A program made the translations under genes and the position numbers. The notes beneath the pieces are model-generated. The model ran no database searches and was not told the DNA's origin. It saw only the letters and a list, made by a program, of their open reading frames with translations. From NCBI RefSeq assembly GCF_002161355.1, contig NZ_NFHL01000006.1, positions 1 to 64,000 of the forward strand: a DNA stretch of 64,000 bases, written 5' to 3'. Below, piece after piece: positions 44,129-53,700 of the stretch. The stretch is from Lachnoclostridium sp. An76 (GTDB lineage Bacteria > Bacillota > Clostridia > Lachnospirales > Lachnospiraceae). Every line of letters starts with the position of its first letter. The stretch's first letter is position 1.

Positions 44129-45667
44129 ATGAGCAAGAAACCAACCGTATTGATGATATTAGACGGCTACGGCTTGAGAGATGACAAGCATGGGAACGCA
44201 GTCGCTGAGGCGGCGACACCGGTCATGGACAAACTGATGGCTGAGTGCCCGTTTGTGAAGGGAAATGCCAGCGGCATGGCTGTCGGGCTTCCGGACGGAC
44301 AGATGGGAAACTCTGAGGTAGGACACCTGAACATGGGCGCAGGACGCATCGTGTATCAGGATCTGACAAAGATCACGAAAGCCATCCAGGACGGAGATTT
44401 CTTTGAGAATAAGGCACTCCTTGCAGCATGCGAGAATGTGAAGAAAAATGATTCCGCTCTGCACCTGATGGGGCTGGTGTCTGACGGCGGCGTGCATAGC
44501 CACAACACACATATTTACGGGCTGCTTGAGCTGGCGAAGAGACAGGGCATTGAGAAAGTCTATGTGCACTGCTTCCTTGACGGACGTGATACTCCTCCGG
44601 CATCCGGTAAAGAATATGTGGAAGAGTTGGAAGCAAAGATGAAAGAGATCGGCGTAGGTGAAGTTGCGACAGTGGCGGGCCGCTACTATGCGATGGACCG
44701 CGATAACCGCTGGGACCGTGTGGAGAGAGCTTACAAGGCGCTTGTAAAAGGTGAGGGCGTTGAAGCTGCTTCTGCCACAGAGGGCATCCAGGCTTCCTAT
44801 GACAATGAGAAGACAGATGAATTTGTCGAGCCAATGGTGATCATGAAAGACGGCGCTCCGACGGCTACGGTAAAAGACGGAGATTCCATTATCTTCTTTA
44901 ACTTCCGCCCGGACCGTGCAAGAGAGATCACGAGGACGTTCTGCGACGATGACTTTACAGGATTTGACCGCGGTGAGAGGGTGAAGACCACATATGTGTG
45001 CTTTACAGAGTATGATGTGACCATCCCGAACAAGCTGGTTGCGTTTGTAAAGGAAGAGATCACAAACACATTCGGCGAGTTCCTGGCTGCACATGGCCTG
45101 AAGCAGGCCCGTATCGCGGAGACAGAGAAATATGCGCACGTTACGTTCTTCTTCAACGGCGGCGTGGAGGAGCCGAACCCGGGTGAGGACCGCATCCTTG
45201 TGAAATCCCCGAAGGTTGCGACTTATGACCTGAAGCCGGAGATGAGCGCTTATGAGGTATGTGATAAGCTGGTAGAGGCGATCAAGTCTGACAAATATGA
45301 TGTGATCATCATCAATTTCGCAAATCCGGATATGGTCGGCCATACAGGAGTCGAGAATGCAGCGATCCAGGCGATCGAAGCTGTGGACAAGTGTGTCGGA
45401 AGAGCGGTTGACGCCATCAAAGAAGTGGACGGACAGATGTTTATCTGCGCGGACCACGGAAATGCAGAGCAGCTGATCGATGAGGAGACAGGCGAGCCGT
45501 TTACAGCCCACACGACGAACCAGGTTCCGTTTATCCTCGTGAATGCGGATCCGTCCTATAAGTTAAGAGAGGGTGGATGCCTGGCGGATATCGCTCCGAC
45601 GCTGATCGAGCTGATGGGGATGGAGCAGCCGAAGGAAATGACAGGAACTTCACTGCTCGTAAAATAA
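44129..45667 (+). CDS. gpmI: Phosphoglycerate mutase, 2,3-bisphosphoglycerate-independent
   Basis: Manganese-dependent mutase of 512 residues that converts 3- to 2-phosphoglycerate through a phosphoserine. The serine is in [20 protein letters not shown]; metal ligands appear in [49 protein letters not shown] and [14 protein letters not shown]. The ATG at 44129 is eight bases after AAAGGAG; an ATG at 44123 is too close and the open frame to 43928 lacks similarity. The stop overlaps the EAL gene (TAATG). Confidence 0.97.
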   Translation: MSKKPTVLMILDGYGLRDDKHGNAVAEAATPVMDKLMAECPFVKGNASGMAVGLPDGQMGNSEVGHLNMGAGRIVYQDLTKITKAIQDGDFFENKALLAACENVKKNDSALHLMGLVSDGGVHSHNTHIYGLLELAKRQGIEKVYVHCFLDGRDTPPASGKEYVEELEAKMKEIGVGEVATVAGRYYAMDRDNRWDRVERAYKALVKGEGVEAASATEGIQASYDNEKTDEFVEPMVIMKDGAPTATVKDGDSIIFFNFRPDRAREITRTFCDDDFTGFDRGERVKTTYVCFTEYDVTIPNKLVAFVKEEITNTFGEFLAAHGLKQARIAETEKYAHVTFFFNGGVEEPNPGEDRILVKSPKVATYDLKPEMSAYEVCDKLVEAIKSDKYDVIIINFANPDMVGHTGVENAAIQAIEAVDKCVGRAVDAIKEVDGQMFICADHGNAEQLIDEETGEPFTAHTTNQVPFILVNADPSYKLREGGCLADIAPTLIELMGMEQPKEMTGTSLLVK

Positions 45668-47199
45668 TGGATCATATCAATGAGAAAAAAATACAGGGAC
45701 GTTTGAAGAAAACGGCTATGATCGTTGCTGCCACGGGAGTGATCCTGCTGGCAGCAGCTGGATTTTTCGGCTTTTTTTTGTTGGATCCTGTCGAATGGGC
45801 GGATGAACGGACGGGCACGGGCGGAATAGCTGTTTACGGCCTGGCTGTGGCCTTGTTCCTGCTCTGCCTCTGGATGGCATGTTCCTTTGCCCTGTTCCGG
45901 AGGGATATGGGCAGGCTTTACCAGCTGGCATTTTATGACCGGCTGACCGGGGCATATCATTTTTCAAGATTCCGCCAGGAGGCTGCCGTGGCGTCGGAGA
46001 AGAGTGGGAACTGTACGCTTGTATCCCTGAATATCCATCAGTTTAAGTTTATTAACGAGATATTCGGGAAGGAACAGGGGGACAGGGTTCTTAAGGCTGC
46101 CGCGGACATCATCTCCGGCGCTCTCTGCGTCAATGAGATATTCTGCCGGGAGAGTGCGGATTTTTTCTATCTCTTTCTGCGGGAGACGGACAGAGAAAGA
46201 GTAAGGCAGCGTCTGACCGCGGTCATGGACCGTATCTCCCGTTATGGAGAAAACACCGGCTGCCATATCCTCCTGTACTGCGGGGCAGTGATTTCGGACA
46301 TGGAAGGCGAGAGATACAGTCTGGAGCAGATGCTGACGCACGTCATGTTTGCTCTGGCAAAGGCAAAAGAGACGCATCAGAACAATGTGTGGTTCTTTGA
46401 TTCCATACTGCATGATAAGGAGCGTCTGGATCATTATGTGGAGAGCCATATGTATCAGGCGCTGCGGGACGGGGAGTTTGCCCTCTGGCTCCAGGTGAAG
46501 CGGGACTTAAAGACCGGGAAGGCGGCCGGAGCGGAAGCGCTTGTCCGCTGGGAGGCAGGGGACGGTACATCGCTGCGTCCAGATCAGTTTGTCCCGCTGT
46601 TTGAGCAGAATGGATTCTGCACGAAGCTGGATATGTATATGGTGGAAAAAGTGTGCGCGTGTATCCGCGGCTGGCTGGAACGGGGGTATGTGCCCCTGCC
46701 GGTCTCGGTGAATCAGTCAAAAGCCGCTCTGTATCAGGCTGATTATGTGCGGAGAGTGTCAGATACCGCGGAGAGATATGGCGTTCCGTCAGAGCTCCTG
46801 ACTCTGGAGATACTGGAAGGGGCGGCTCTGGAGAATGCGGAGGAGTTTGACCGGACGGTCTGCGAGCTCAGGGAAAAAGGATTTCAGGTATCGATGGATG
46901 ATTTCGGCAGCGGGTATTCTTCCCTGAATACGCTGGGCAGTCTCCATATCGATGAGGTGAAGCTGGACCGGGGATTCTTAAGGGAAGTATCGTCCGGGGC
47001 CAATGAGCGGATGTGCCTTGTCACGGAGCAGATCATATCTCTGTGCAAAAAGCTGCACATCCGGACTGTCGTGGAGGGCGTGGAGACTGCGGAAGATGAC
47101 AGGATGATCCGCGGATGGGGCTGTGAGGCCGGGCAGGGGTATTATTACGGAAAGCCGGTCTGCGCGGAAGAGTTTACGAAGCAGTATATAGAGAAATAA
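45667..47199 (+). CDS. Membrane c-di-GMP phosphodiesterase: degenerate GGDEF plus intact EAL
   Basis: A 510-residue protein with two N-terminal membrane segments (about 16-38 and 53-75), a degenerate GGDEF domain (signature replaced by ESADFF, about residue 162) and a C-terminal EAL domain with catalytic marks: GAEALVRW, SVNQSK, LEILEG, MDDFGSGYSSLN, VKLDRGFL, VEGVET and GQGYYYGKP. It should degrade c-di-GMP, with the GGDEF part acting as a sensor or regulator. Its ATG overlaps the gpmI stop, so production is tied to glycolytic gene expression. No ribosome binding site of its own beyond the gpmI end is evident. Confidence 0.88.
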   Translation: MDHINEKKIQGRLKKTAMIVAATGVILLAAAGFFGFFLLDPVEWADERTGTGGIAVYGLAVALFLLCLWMACSFALFRRDMGRLYQLAFYDRLTGAYHFSRFRQEAAVASEKSGNCTLVSLNIHQFKFINEIFGKEQGDRVLKAAADIISGALCVNEIFCRESADFFYLFLRETDRERVRQRLTAVMDRISRYGENTGCHILLYCGAVISDMEGERYSLEQMLTHVMFALAKAKETHQNNVWFFDSILHDKERLDHYVESHMYQALRDGEFALWLQVKRDLKTGKAAGAEALVRWEAGDGTSLRPDQFVPLFEQNGFCTKLDMYMVEKVCACIRGWLERGYVPLPVSVNQSKAALYQADYVRRVSDTAERYGVPSELLTLEILEGAALENAEEFDRTVCELREKGFQVSMDDFGSGYSSLNTLGSLHIDEVKLDRGFLREVSSGANERMCLVTEQIISLCKKLHIRTVVEGVETAEDDRMIRGWGCEAGQGYYYGKPVCAEEFTKQYIEK

Positions 47200-47232
47200 A
47201 AGAAAACAGACAGAACAGAAGGGGAATACAGG

Positions 47233-47736
47233 ATGGGTGAAAGACTGACCAAAAGTGATGTGGAGAAGATACAGGCGGAGATCGACCACCGGAAACTGGT
47301 GGAAAGGAAAGAGCTGATCGAGGCCGTCAAGGAGGCCCGTTCCCACGGCGACCTGAGCGAAAATTTTGAGTACCATGCTGCAAAGAAGGAAAAGAACCGA
47401 AATGAGAGCCGGATACGTTATCTGGAGAGGATGCTTAAGAATGCAGTGATCGTGGAGGATCATTCTGCGTCAGATGAGGTGGGCCTGAATAACACGGTGG
47501 AGATTTACTGCGAAGATGACGATGAAGTCGAGACATACCGGATCGTGACATCTGTAAGGGGAAGCTCTCTGAACGGGCTGGTCAGCATTGAGTCCCCGCT
47601 CGGAAAGGCGCTTCTGGGGCATAAGGAAGGCGACCGTGTATTTGTGAAGGTAAATGCAGACTTCGGGTATTATGTGGTGATCCGCAAAGTGATAAAGACC
47701 GAGAGCGAGGCAGAGGACCAGATCCGAAGTTTCTGA
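47233..47736 (+). CDS. Transcription elongation factor, GreA/GreB family
   Basis: A 167-residue Gre factor that rescues backtracked RNA polymerase. The N-terminal coiled coil has the acidic tip in GDLSENFEYHAAKKEKNRNE (Asp and Glu needed for RNA cleavage) and the C-terminal FKBP-like domain contains SIESPLGKALLGHKEGD. Start MGERLTKSDVEKIQAE has GAAGGGGAA upstream. It deviates somewhat from canonical GreA (start lacks the usual LT-x-EG motif) and may be a paralog of a main greA elsewhere. Likely in one transcript with the EAL and HAD genes. Confidence 0.88.
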   Translation: MGERLTKSDVEKIQAEIDHRKLVERKELIEAVKEARSHGDLSENFEYHAAKKEKNRNESRIRYLERMLKNAVIVEDHSASDEVGLNNTVEIYCEDDDEVETYRIVTSVRGSSLNGLVSIESPLGKALLGHKEGDRVFVKVNADFGYYVVIRKVIKTESEAEDQIRSF

Positions 47737-47808
47737 CAGAGAGAAGAACACTGAGGGAAGAATGCAGAGGGAAGAATATAGAGAGAAGAGCACAGGGAGG
47801 ATAACAGG

Positions 47809-48462
47809 ATGAAGTATCAGATCGCGCTTTTTGACCTGGACGGGACTATCACGGATTCCGGTCCCGGCATCGTCAACAGCATCCGCTATGCGCTGGAAAA
47901 GCACGGGATGCCGGTCCCGGAGGAGAAAGTGCTCCGCACATTTATCGGACCGCCGTTGAAAGAACAGTTTCAGGCTGTATGCGGGCTTAATGAAGAAGAA
48001 GGTGCGCGTATGGTGGAAGCATACCGGGAATATTATACGGACAGAGGGATCTTTGAGAACAGTGTGTACAGCGGCGTGACAGAGATGCTGGAGCGGCTGA
48101 AAGAGTCAGGGGTCCGTATCCTTATGGCAACGGCAAAACCGGAAAAATTTGCGAGGCGGATCGCAGAGCATTTTGACTTTGCAAGATATTTTGAATTTAT
48201 CGGCGGCGCGTGCATGGACGGCAGGCGAACGGACAAGTATGAGGTGATCGAATATGTGATCCGCCAGTGCGGGATCTCTGAGGAGGAGAGGGAAAGTGCG
48301 GTCATGATCGGAGACCGTTCCCACGATATGATCGGCGCGGCCAAGGCGGGGCTGCACAGCCTGGGAGTGCTGTACGGATACGGAGACCGGGCAGAGCTGG
48401 AAGGCGCGGGGGCGGAGATGATCGCAGAGACGCCGGAAGAAGTGTGCGGGCTCATTTTGTAA
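47809..48462 (+). CDS. HAD-family hydrolase, phosphoglycolate phosphatase-like
   Basis: A 217-residue HAD subfamily IA phosphatase. Motif I is IALFDLDGTITDSGPGIVNS, motif II ILMATAKPEKFA (Thr), motif III the Lys in RTDKYEVIEYVI, and motif IV VMIGDRSHDMIGAAKAG. The second Asp of motif I (DLDGT) marks a phosphatase. The substrate could be phosphoglycolate or another small phosphate ester such as those of nucleotides. GGGAGGATAACAGG precedes the ATG. Downstream is a short gap with an AT-rich stretch. Confidence 0.87.
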   Translation: MKYQIALFDLDGTITDSGPGIVNSIRYALEKHGMPVPEEKVLRTFIGPPLKEQFQAVCGLNEEEGARMVEAYREYYTDRGIFENSVYSGVTEMLERLKESGVRILMATAKPEKFARRIAEHFDFARYFEFIGGACMDGRRTDKYEVIEYVIRQCGISEEERESAVMIGDRSHDMIGAAKAGLHSLGVLYGYGDRAELEGAGAEMIAETPEEVCGLIL

Positions 48463-48564
48463 AAATTTTTACACAGATTTTTCATCTTCTCCCGTATAGG
48501 ATTTACATCCCATGACTATAATGTACTCAAAAGAAGATACATTAGAGTAAATGGGGGAATGATG

Positions 48565-48810
48565 ATGTACAAAGGATTATGGAAACTGATCACGAAGTAT
48601 ACGGACAGCAGTCATGCTGTATCCATATTTCTGCCCGTGCTGATCGTGCTGTGGACGCTGGCGGGTGTTGCGGTTGGATCGGCTGTATGTCTTGCAACAG
48701 GTGCGGATATGGTGACCGCGCTTGCAGATCTGATCTGCGCCGGCGGATACGCAGGCCTCATACTGGGACTGTTTGGAGGATGCTTTTATCTTTACCGGCT
48801 CGGCGTGTAA
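48565..48810 (+). CDS. Small two-helix membrane protein of unknown function
   Basis: About 81 residues: a basic N-terminus (MYKGLWKLITKYTDSSH), two membrane helices (FLPVLIVLWTLAGVAVGSAV and ICAGGYAGLILGLFGGCFYL) and a short tail. I do not recognise the family. Three consecutive in-frame ATGs occur (48559, 48562, 48565); GGGGG ends at 48557, which best suits the third. A TATAAT lies upstream at 48517-48522. The asnB promoter starts eight bases after the stop. Confidence 0.65.
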   Translation: MYKGLWKLITKYTDSSHAVSIFLPVLIVLWTLAGVAVGSAVCLATGADMVTALADLICAGGYAGLILGLFGGCFYLYRLGV

Positions 48811-48817
48811 AAAAAGA

Positions 48818-48913
48818 TTGACATACAAACAGAGTATGCTCTATAATAATTCCATTGACAGGAGATAGCAAGGGAGCTGTTACCTATAACAGGGGACAGC
48901 TCTCTCTTTTTTT
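48818..48913 (+). promoter_or_regulatory. asnB promoter with attenuator-like leader terminator
   Basis: TTGACA (48818-48823) and TATAAT (48842-48847, 18-base spacer) should start transcription near 48854. Twenty bases later GAGCTGT (48874-48880) pairs with ACAGCTC (48896-48902), followed by TCTCTTTTTTT, a terminator inside the leader. An overlapping alternative stem CTGTTA (48877-48882) / TAACAG (48887-48892) excludes it. Two exclusive folds suggest attenuation or a short regulatory RNA; the signal is unknown. Confidence 0.6.
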
Positions 48914-49035
48914 ATTCGCTCAGGAGTTGATGACCTGCTGCCAGCAGTGCTCTAAAAAACCAGGAGCGGACCCCGTTGCCTGCAGCGGGAGGTGATCCTG
49001 CGCAGGCAGGAACTCCTGCAGAGAGATGAGAGGAG
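48914..49035 (+). other. Structured GC-rich remainder of the asnB leader
   Basis: About 120 bases with several inverted repeats, for example CTGCTGCCAGCAG near 48934 and CCTGCGCAGG near 48998, but no T-box motif, no recognised riboswitch consensus and no gene. May belong to the same regulatory structure as the attenuator upstream. Confidence 0.35.
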
Positions 49036-49047
49036 ATGGAAAATAGT

Positions 49048-50628
49048 ATGTGTTCAATTATGACGTGGTGTTCCGACGAAGCAGATATGGAACTTTTTAT
49101 GGAAGGTTTTCAGCGCACGGAGTCCCGTGGGCCGGATGATATGAGAGTGATCGAGACAGGAAAAGGGATCATGGGATTTCAGCGCCTTTCTATCATGGGG
49201 CTTACAGAGGCGGGCATGCAGCCCTTTTCCAGGGGGAACCGCCGGGTAGTGTGCAATGGCGAGATCTATGGCTTCCGAAGGATCAAAGAAGAGCTGATAA
49301 AGAAAGGGTATACTTTTGAGAGCGGCAGTGACTGCGAGATCCTGCTCCCCCTCTATGAGGAATACGGGACCGATATGTTCGCCATGCTGGATGCAGAGTA
49401 TGCCCTGGTGATCTATGACGGCGAGACAGGCTCCTACATCGCGGCGAGAGATCCCATCGGGATCCGTCCGCTTTATTACGGTTATGATAAGGACGGAGCC
49501 ATATTGTTCGCCAGCGAGGCAAAAGACCTGGTGGGACTGACTGACAGGATCATGCCTTTCCCGCCCGGATATTATTATATGGATGGAGAATTTATCTGTT
49601 ACAGGGATATCACAGAAGTGAAGGAAGTGTGCACAGACGATCTGGAGACGGCATGCCGGAAGATCCGCGAGAAGCTGACAGCCGGGATCGAGAAGCGGCT
49701 GGATGCGGACGCACCGCTGGGATTCCTGCTGAGCGGCGGCCTGGATTCATCGCTTGTGTGCGCTGTGTCCGCGAAGATCCTGAAAAAGCCGATCCGTACA
49801 TTCGCGATCGGGATGGATAAAGACGCCATTGACCTGAAATATGCGAAAGAGGTGGCGGACTATATCGGCAGCGAACATACGGAAGTGATCATCACGAGGG
49901 ACCAGGTCATCTCTGCCCTGGACGAGGTCATCAAAGCACTCGGGACATTTGACATCACAACGATCCGCGCGTCCATGGGAATGTATCTGATCTGTAAGGC
50001 GATCCATGAGACTACGGACGTCCGGGTCCTTCTGACAGGGGAGATATCGGATGAGCTCTTTGGATACAAGTATACAGATTTCGCTCCGTCCCCGGAAGCG
50101 TTCCAGGCGGAATCCGTGAAGCGTGTGCATGAACTGCATATGTATGACGTGCTCCGCGCAGACCGCTGCATCAGCGTCCATTCCATGGAGGCGAGGGTGC
50201 CGTTTGGGGATCTGGATTTTGTCTCCTATGTGATGAGTCTGGATCCGGCGATGAAGATGAATGTGTATAACAAAGGGAAATATCTGCTCCGTCATGCGTT
50301 TGAGGGGGATTATCTGCCATATGATATCCTCATGAGGGAGAAGGCGGCTTTCTCGGATGCGGTCGGCCATTCCATGGTAGACGACCTGAAAGAATATGCT
50401 GAGACACTGTATACGGACGAGGAATTCCGGGAAAAGGCAGCGCAGTATGAGCACGCGGCTCCGTTTACGAAGGAGTCTCTGATGTACAGGGAGATCTTTG
50501 AGAAATATTATCCGGGACAGTCCCAGATGATCGTGGGATTCTGGATGCCGAACAAAGAGTGGGAAGGATGCGATGTGGATGATCCTTCCGCAAGGGTGCT
50601 GGCAAACTACGGGGACAGCGGAGTGTAA
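49048..50628 (+). CDS. asnB: Asparagine synthase (glutamine-hydrolysing), class B type
   Basis: Makes asparagine from aspartate, glutamine and ATP. The N-terminal class II glutaminase domain needs Cys directly after the initiator Met, so I place the start at the ATG of MCSIMTW (49048), ten bases after AGGAGAT; an ATG at 49036 would bury the cysteine. Conserved parts are SRGPDD, GFQRLSIMG, VVCNGEIYGF and SGSDCEILLPL. The synthetase domain has the PP-loop GFLLSGGLDSSLVCAVSAK and LTGEISDELFGYKY. 526 residues, complete. The attenuator-like leader suggests control by amino acid or nucleotide supply. Confidence 0.95.
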   Translation: MCSIMTWCSDEADMELFMEGFQRTESRGPDDMRVIETGKGIMGFQRLSIMGLTEAGMQPFSRGNRRVVCNGEIYGFRRIKEELIKKGYTFESGSDCEILLPLYEEYGTDMFAMLDAEYALVIYDGETGSYIAARDPIGIRPLYYGYDKDGAILFASEAKDLVGLTDRIMPFPPGYYYMDGEFICYRDITEVKEVCTDDLETACRKIREKLTAGIEKRLDADAPLGFLLSGGLDSSLVCAVSAKILKKPIRTFAIGMDKDAIDLKYAKEVADYIGSEHTEVIITRDQVISALDEVIKALGTFDITTIRASMGMYLICKAIHETTDVRVLLTGEISDELFGYKYTDFAPSPEAFQAESVKRVHELHMYDVLRADRCISVHSMEARVPFGDLDFVSYVMSLDPAMKMNVYNKGKYLLRHAFEGDYLPYDILMREKAAFSDAVGHSMVDDLKEYAETLYTDEEFREKAAQYEHAAPFTKESLMYREIFEKYYPGQSQMIVGFWMPNKEWEGCDVDDPSARVLANYGDSGV

Positions 50629-50676
50629 AACCTGTTGGAGTCCGTCCCGAGATCAAAAGCATGAATATCAAAAAAA

Positions 50677-50722
50677 CAGCCCCCGGGTCTGTGGATCTTT
50701 AAACCCATAGATCCGGGGGCTG
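50677..50722 (+). terminator. Strong terminator after asnB
   Basis: CAGCCCCCGGGTCTGTGG pairs with CCCATAGATCCGGGGGCTG. It lies 48 bases after the asnB stop. Confidence 0.75.
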
Positions 50723-50736
50723 CAAATCTCCGGAAT

Positions 50737-50781
50737 AAAAATCCCGGTCTGTGCAGTTTGTTTCACAGACCGGGATTTTTA
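50737..50781. terminator. Bidirectional terminator between asnB and the activase gene
   Basis: AAAAATCCCGGTCTGTG (50737-50753) pairs with CACAGACCGGGATTTTT (50764-50780), a 17-bp perfect stem with A and T flanks. It serves both converging genes. Confidence 0.9.
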
Positions 50782-50782
50782 T

Positions 50783-53700
50783 TTACTCCTGCGCTTCCAG
50801 ATTCTTAAACGCTGTGGAAAGCATCAGTTTGATCCTGTTCAGCTGGTTTACTTCACTTGCGCCCGGGTCAAAGTCGATCGCGACAATGTTGGAATGCGGG
50901 TGCAGCCTTCTCAGCTCTTTGATCACGCCTTTTCCGACTACATGGTTCGGCAGGCAGGCGAACGGCTGAGTACATACGATATTGCCTGCGCCGCTGTGGA
51001 TCAGCTCCAGCATCTCGCCGGTCAGGAACCAGCCCTCGCCGGTCTGGTTGCCGATGGATACGATCTCAGAAGCCATCTTTGCCAGATCCTCAATGTGTGC
51101 AGGAGGATCAAAGTGCTTACTCTCGGCGAATGCCTTTGTTGCCGGGGCGCGCAGCCATTCAACCGCTTTGATGCCCAGGTTGCCGACGAATGCCTTTGAC
51201 TTCTTAAATCCAAGGTGGGACACCTTGAAGTTCTGGTTGTAGAAGCAGTACTGCATGAAGTCGATCAGGTCCGGGACCACTGCTTCCGCACCCTCGGCCT
51301 CCAGCAGGTCTACCAGGTGGTTGTTCGCCGCCGGGAGGAATTTCACGAGGATCTCACCGACCACGCCGACACGGGGCTTCCTGATGTCAAGTGTCTCGAT
51401 ATTGTCAAAGTCATTGATGATATCCCGGCACAGCTTCTTGAATTTCCTGCGGGACGGGTAGCCCTCGGATACGAATTTCTGGCACACGCCCACCCATTTG
51501 CGGTGCATTGCGTTGGTCGTGCCAGGCACTGCCTCGTAAGGACGCATCCGGTAAACGCATTTCATGAAGATATCTCCGAACACTGCCGCATAGGCGATGC
51601 GCACTGCCAGAGGGAGTGTGATCTTGAATCCCGGGTTCGCCTCCAGTCCGCTTAAGTTGATGGAGATGACCGGGATATGCGCGTAACCGGCTTTTTTCAG
51701 CGCCCGGCGGATAAAGCCGATATAGTTGGACGCGCGGCATCCGCCGCCGGTCTGGCTGATGATGACCGCCAGGTGGTCCGTGTCATACTGACCGGACAGG
51801 ATGGCATCCATGATCTGCCCGACAACGATCAGGGACGGGTAGCATGCATCGTTATTTACATATTTTAATCCCATGTCCACTGCCTGGCGGTTGTCGTTCG
51901 GGAGCACTTCGATCTTATATCCGGCAGCCTTGAATGCTGGCTCCAGCAGTTCGAAATGGATGGGCGACATCTGTGGGCAGAGGATCGTGTAGGTCTTGCG
52001 CATCTCTTTGGTAAAGGGCACCTTCTCGATGGAAGACGGGCGGATGGTCCGCTCTGCCTTTTTCTGTTCCCTTACGCGGATCGCTGCGAGAAGAGAGCGG
52101 ACACGGATGCGGGCAGCTCCCAGGTTATTGACCTCATCGATCTTCAGCGTGGTGTAGATCTTGTCGGAATTCGTCAGGATCTCTGCCACCTGGTCCGTGG
52201 TCACGGCGTCCAGGCCGCATCCGAAGGAGTTGAGCTGGATCAGATCCAGGTTCTCTGTTGTCTTCACATAGTTTGCCGCAGCGTACAGGCGGGAGTGGTA
52301 CATCCACTGGTCCATGACGTTCAGCGGGCGCTCCACCTGATGGAGGTGGGACACCGAATCCTCAGTCAGCACGGCGATATTGTAGGAGTTGATCATCTCC
52401 GGCAGGCCGTGGTGCACCTCGGGGTCAATATGGTAAGGACGTCCCGCAAGGACGATCCCCCGGTTTCCTGTTTCGTTTAAGAACTTGATCGTCTCCTCGC
52501 CCTTCCTGCGCATATCCTCACGGCAGGCGGCAAGCTCATTCCATGCGTCATGCACGGCTGCTTTGATCTCGCTGTCAGACAGGGAGAACTTCTTGCCCAG
52601 CTCTTCGATCAGGCGGTAGGAGATGGTCTCCTCGCTCTGGAAGGACAGGAACGGATGGATGAAGTCCACCTCACCGTGGACGATGGGGTCCATATTGTTT
52701 TTAATGTTCTCCGGGTAGGAGGTGACGATGGGGCAGTTGTAGTGGTTGTTCGCCTCTTCAAACTCATTCCTCTCATACGGGATGGACGGGTAGAAGATGT
52801 GCTTCACGCCTTTGTTGATCAGCCACTGTACATGCCCGTGCGCCAGCTTCGCCGGATAGCACTCGGACTCACTCGGGATGGACTCAATGCCCAGCTCGTA
52901 GATCTTCCTTGTAGAAGCCGGGGAGAGCACCACCCGGAAGCCCAGTTTTGTGAAAAATGTAAACCAGAACGGATAGTTCTCATACATGTTCAGCACACGC
53001 GGGATCCCGATGACACCGCGTTTTGCCTCCTCCTCGGAGAGGGGCTCATAGTCAAAGTAGCGGTGGAACTTGTAGTCAAACAGGTTCGGCATGGTGTTCT
53101 TTGACTTTTCCTTGCCGAGACCGCGCTCGCAGCGGTTCCCTGTGATGAACTTGCGGCCGCCGCTGAAGTGGTTGATGGTCAGACGGCAGGTGTTGGTACA
53201 GCCGCGGCACTTTGTCATCGTTGTGGAGTATTCCAGGTTCTTGATGTCCTCGATAGAGAGCATAGTCGTGCCCTCACAGTCTGTATACCGCTCGCGTGCG
53301 ATAAGCGCCGCACCGAATGCCCCCATGATCCCGGCGATATCCGGGCGGATGGCCTCGCAGTCCGCGATCTTCTCAAAGCTGCGCAGGACAGCGTTGTTGT
53401 AGAAGGTTCCTCCCTGTACCACGATGTGGTTCCCGAGCTCGGAAGCGCTGGACACTTTGATGACTTTAAACAGCGCGTTCTTGATGACGGAGTATGCCAG
53501 CCCGGCCGAGATATCCGCCACAGAAGCGCCCTCTTTCTGCGCCTGTTTTACTTTAGAGTTCATGAAAACTGTACAGCGTGTGCCCAGGTCGATCGGATTC
53601 TGGGCGTACAGCGCCTCATGGGCAAAATCTTCCACTGTATAATTCAGTGATTTTGCAAATGTCTCGATAAAGGAACCGCAGCCTGAGGAACATGCCTCAT

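Noticed and set aside
48914-49035. T-box in the asnB leader
   Set aside because: The GGTGG-ACC core of the T-box sequence is absent.
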